From the NCBI GenBank assembly GCA_009602725.1, contig WELB01000226.1, forward strand, positions 7,714 through 57,271: a stretch of DNA of 49,558 bases. Direction: 5' to 3'. This document shows positions 49,241 through 49,558 of the stretch, one piece after another. This stretch comes from Spirogloea muscicola. Lineage: Eukaryota; Streptophyta; Zygnematophyceae; Spirogloeales; Spirogloeaceae. How positions within the stretch are numbered: the first letter of the stretch is position 1; each line of letters starts with the position of its first letter. The position numbers and the translations under genes are program-made. Below the pieces are notes generated by a model. That model was not told where the DNA came from. It saw only the letters and a list, made by a program, of their open reading frames with translations, and searched no databases.

Positions 49241-49558
49241 CTCGCTTGGCGACTGGCGTTGCCCGGGTAGCCGTCAGTGTGGTCAGCGCCGAGGGGGCGA
49301 AGGCCGTGCCGTGCGACGCCGTCGGGGGGCCGCTGTTTGAAATGACGGGAGCGGGGGCCGGCACGCGAGGCGAGGCGCCCGCTGGCGCCACGGGCAGCGG
49401 GCGGGGAGGGGAGGAGCGGCGCCCAACGGCTCCCCCCCTCCTCCGTCGCGCCCGCCCCAAACCCCCCCCTTCCCTTATGCCCGCGGGCCCCCCGCCCCGC
49501 CGGGCCAGCCCTCATCTCCTCCGCCGCCCCGCCCTCGCAGCCCCCTTGCCGCCCGCCG
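49241..49558. other. Extremely GC-rich right edge; possible start of a host exon
   Basis: GC content rises abruptly to about 80%. On the plus strand a frame reads VAVSVVSAEGAKAVPCDAVG, then GPLFEMTGAGAGTRGEAPAG, and remains open with Pro/Arg-rich text to the window end. The composition and third-base bias resemble the eIF2 beta and FMO exons, not the mobile elements. I recognise no family; it may equally be an untranslated or promoter region. Confidence 0.3.

Overview
The window looks like nuclear DNA of a green alga (Chlorophyta). The GC-rich genes carry short GT-AG introns, the conserved proteins are plant/algal in type, TGTAA (the chlorophyte polyadenylation signal) lies downstream of the one gene whose 3' end is present, and chromodomain Ty3/gypsy (chromovirus-type) retrotransposons dominate. 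No database search was possible, so the lineage is an inference. By eye about three quarters of the window is mobile-element sequence, mostly decayed and nested.

Host genes occupy the left end. The 5' part of a gene for translation initiation factor eIF2 beta runs leftwards off the window in four exons (926..1) and carries the three lysine blocks typical of that protein. Facing the other way is a flavin-containing monooxygenase (FMO) gene. Its last seven exons (981..2726) join in one consistent frame, but the N-terminal FAD-binding half is absent; eIF2 beta occupies that place. Between 2.7 and 8.3 kb lie intergenic DNA, an LTR scrap, a minisatellite, and several copies of a non-LTR (LINE-like) 3' tail that ends in a GGCTGG/CCAGCC hairpin.

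From 8.3 to 45.5 kb the window is a pile of LTR retrotransposons. I name three LTR families by their first bases: L1 (TGTAACGTCCCC), L2 (TGTAACGTTCCC) and L3 (TGTAATG plus A/T ACC). All have TG...CA ends, five-base target duplications where checkable, and a shared CTG-rich core. Named elements: A (gag-protease, minus, 8.85-11.64 kb); D (3' LTR and chromodomain, minus, 12.1-13.7 kb); E (plus pol and 3' LTR, 13.7-16.7 kb); F (plus gag-pol, 16.9-20.8 kb, split by a solo LTR); H (minus gag, split by element B and by a solo LTR); B (minus, 23551..28706, a nearly complete but internally deleted copy with a tRNA-iMet primer site); J (plus pol and 3' LTR, 31.5-36.2 kb); K (minus integrase/chromodomain, 37.6-40.5 kb, carrying two LTR insertions and a probable MITE); M (minus, 42.1-45.1 kb, very decayed); N (45.5-47.1 kb, AT-richer relic). 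All polyproteins carry frameshifts, stops or catalytic-site changes, so no element here looks autonomous.

Target duplications give relative ages: H before B, H before the 21.3-kb solo LTR, F before the 19.4-kb solo LTR, K before its two LTR insertions, and L3 LTRs before the L2 LTRs inside them. The right end (47.9-49.24 kb) holds another LINE C-terminal relic, followed by an unassigned, extremely GC-rich stretch that could be the edge of a host exon.
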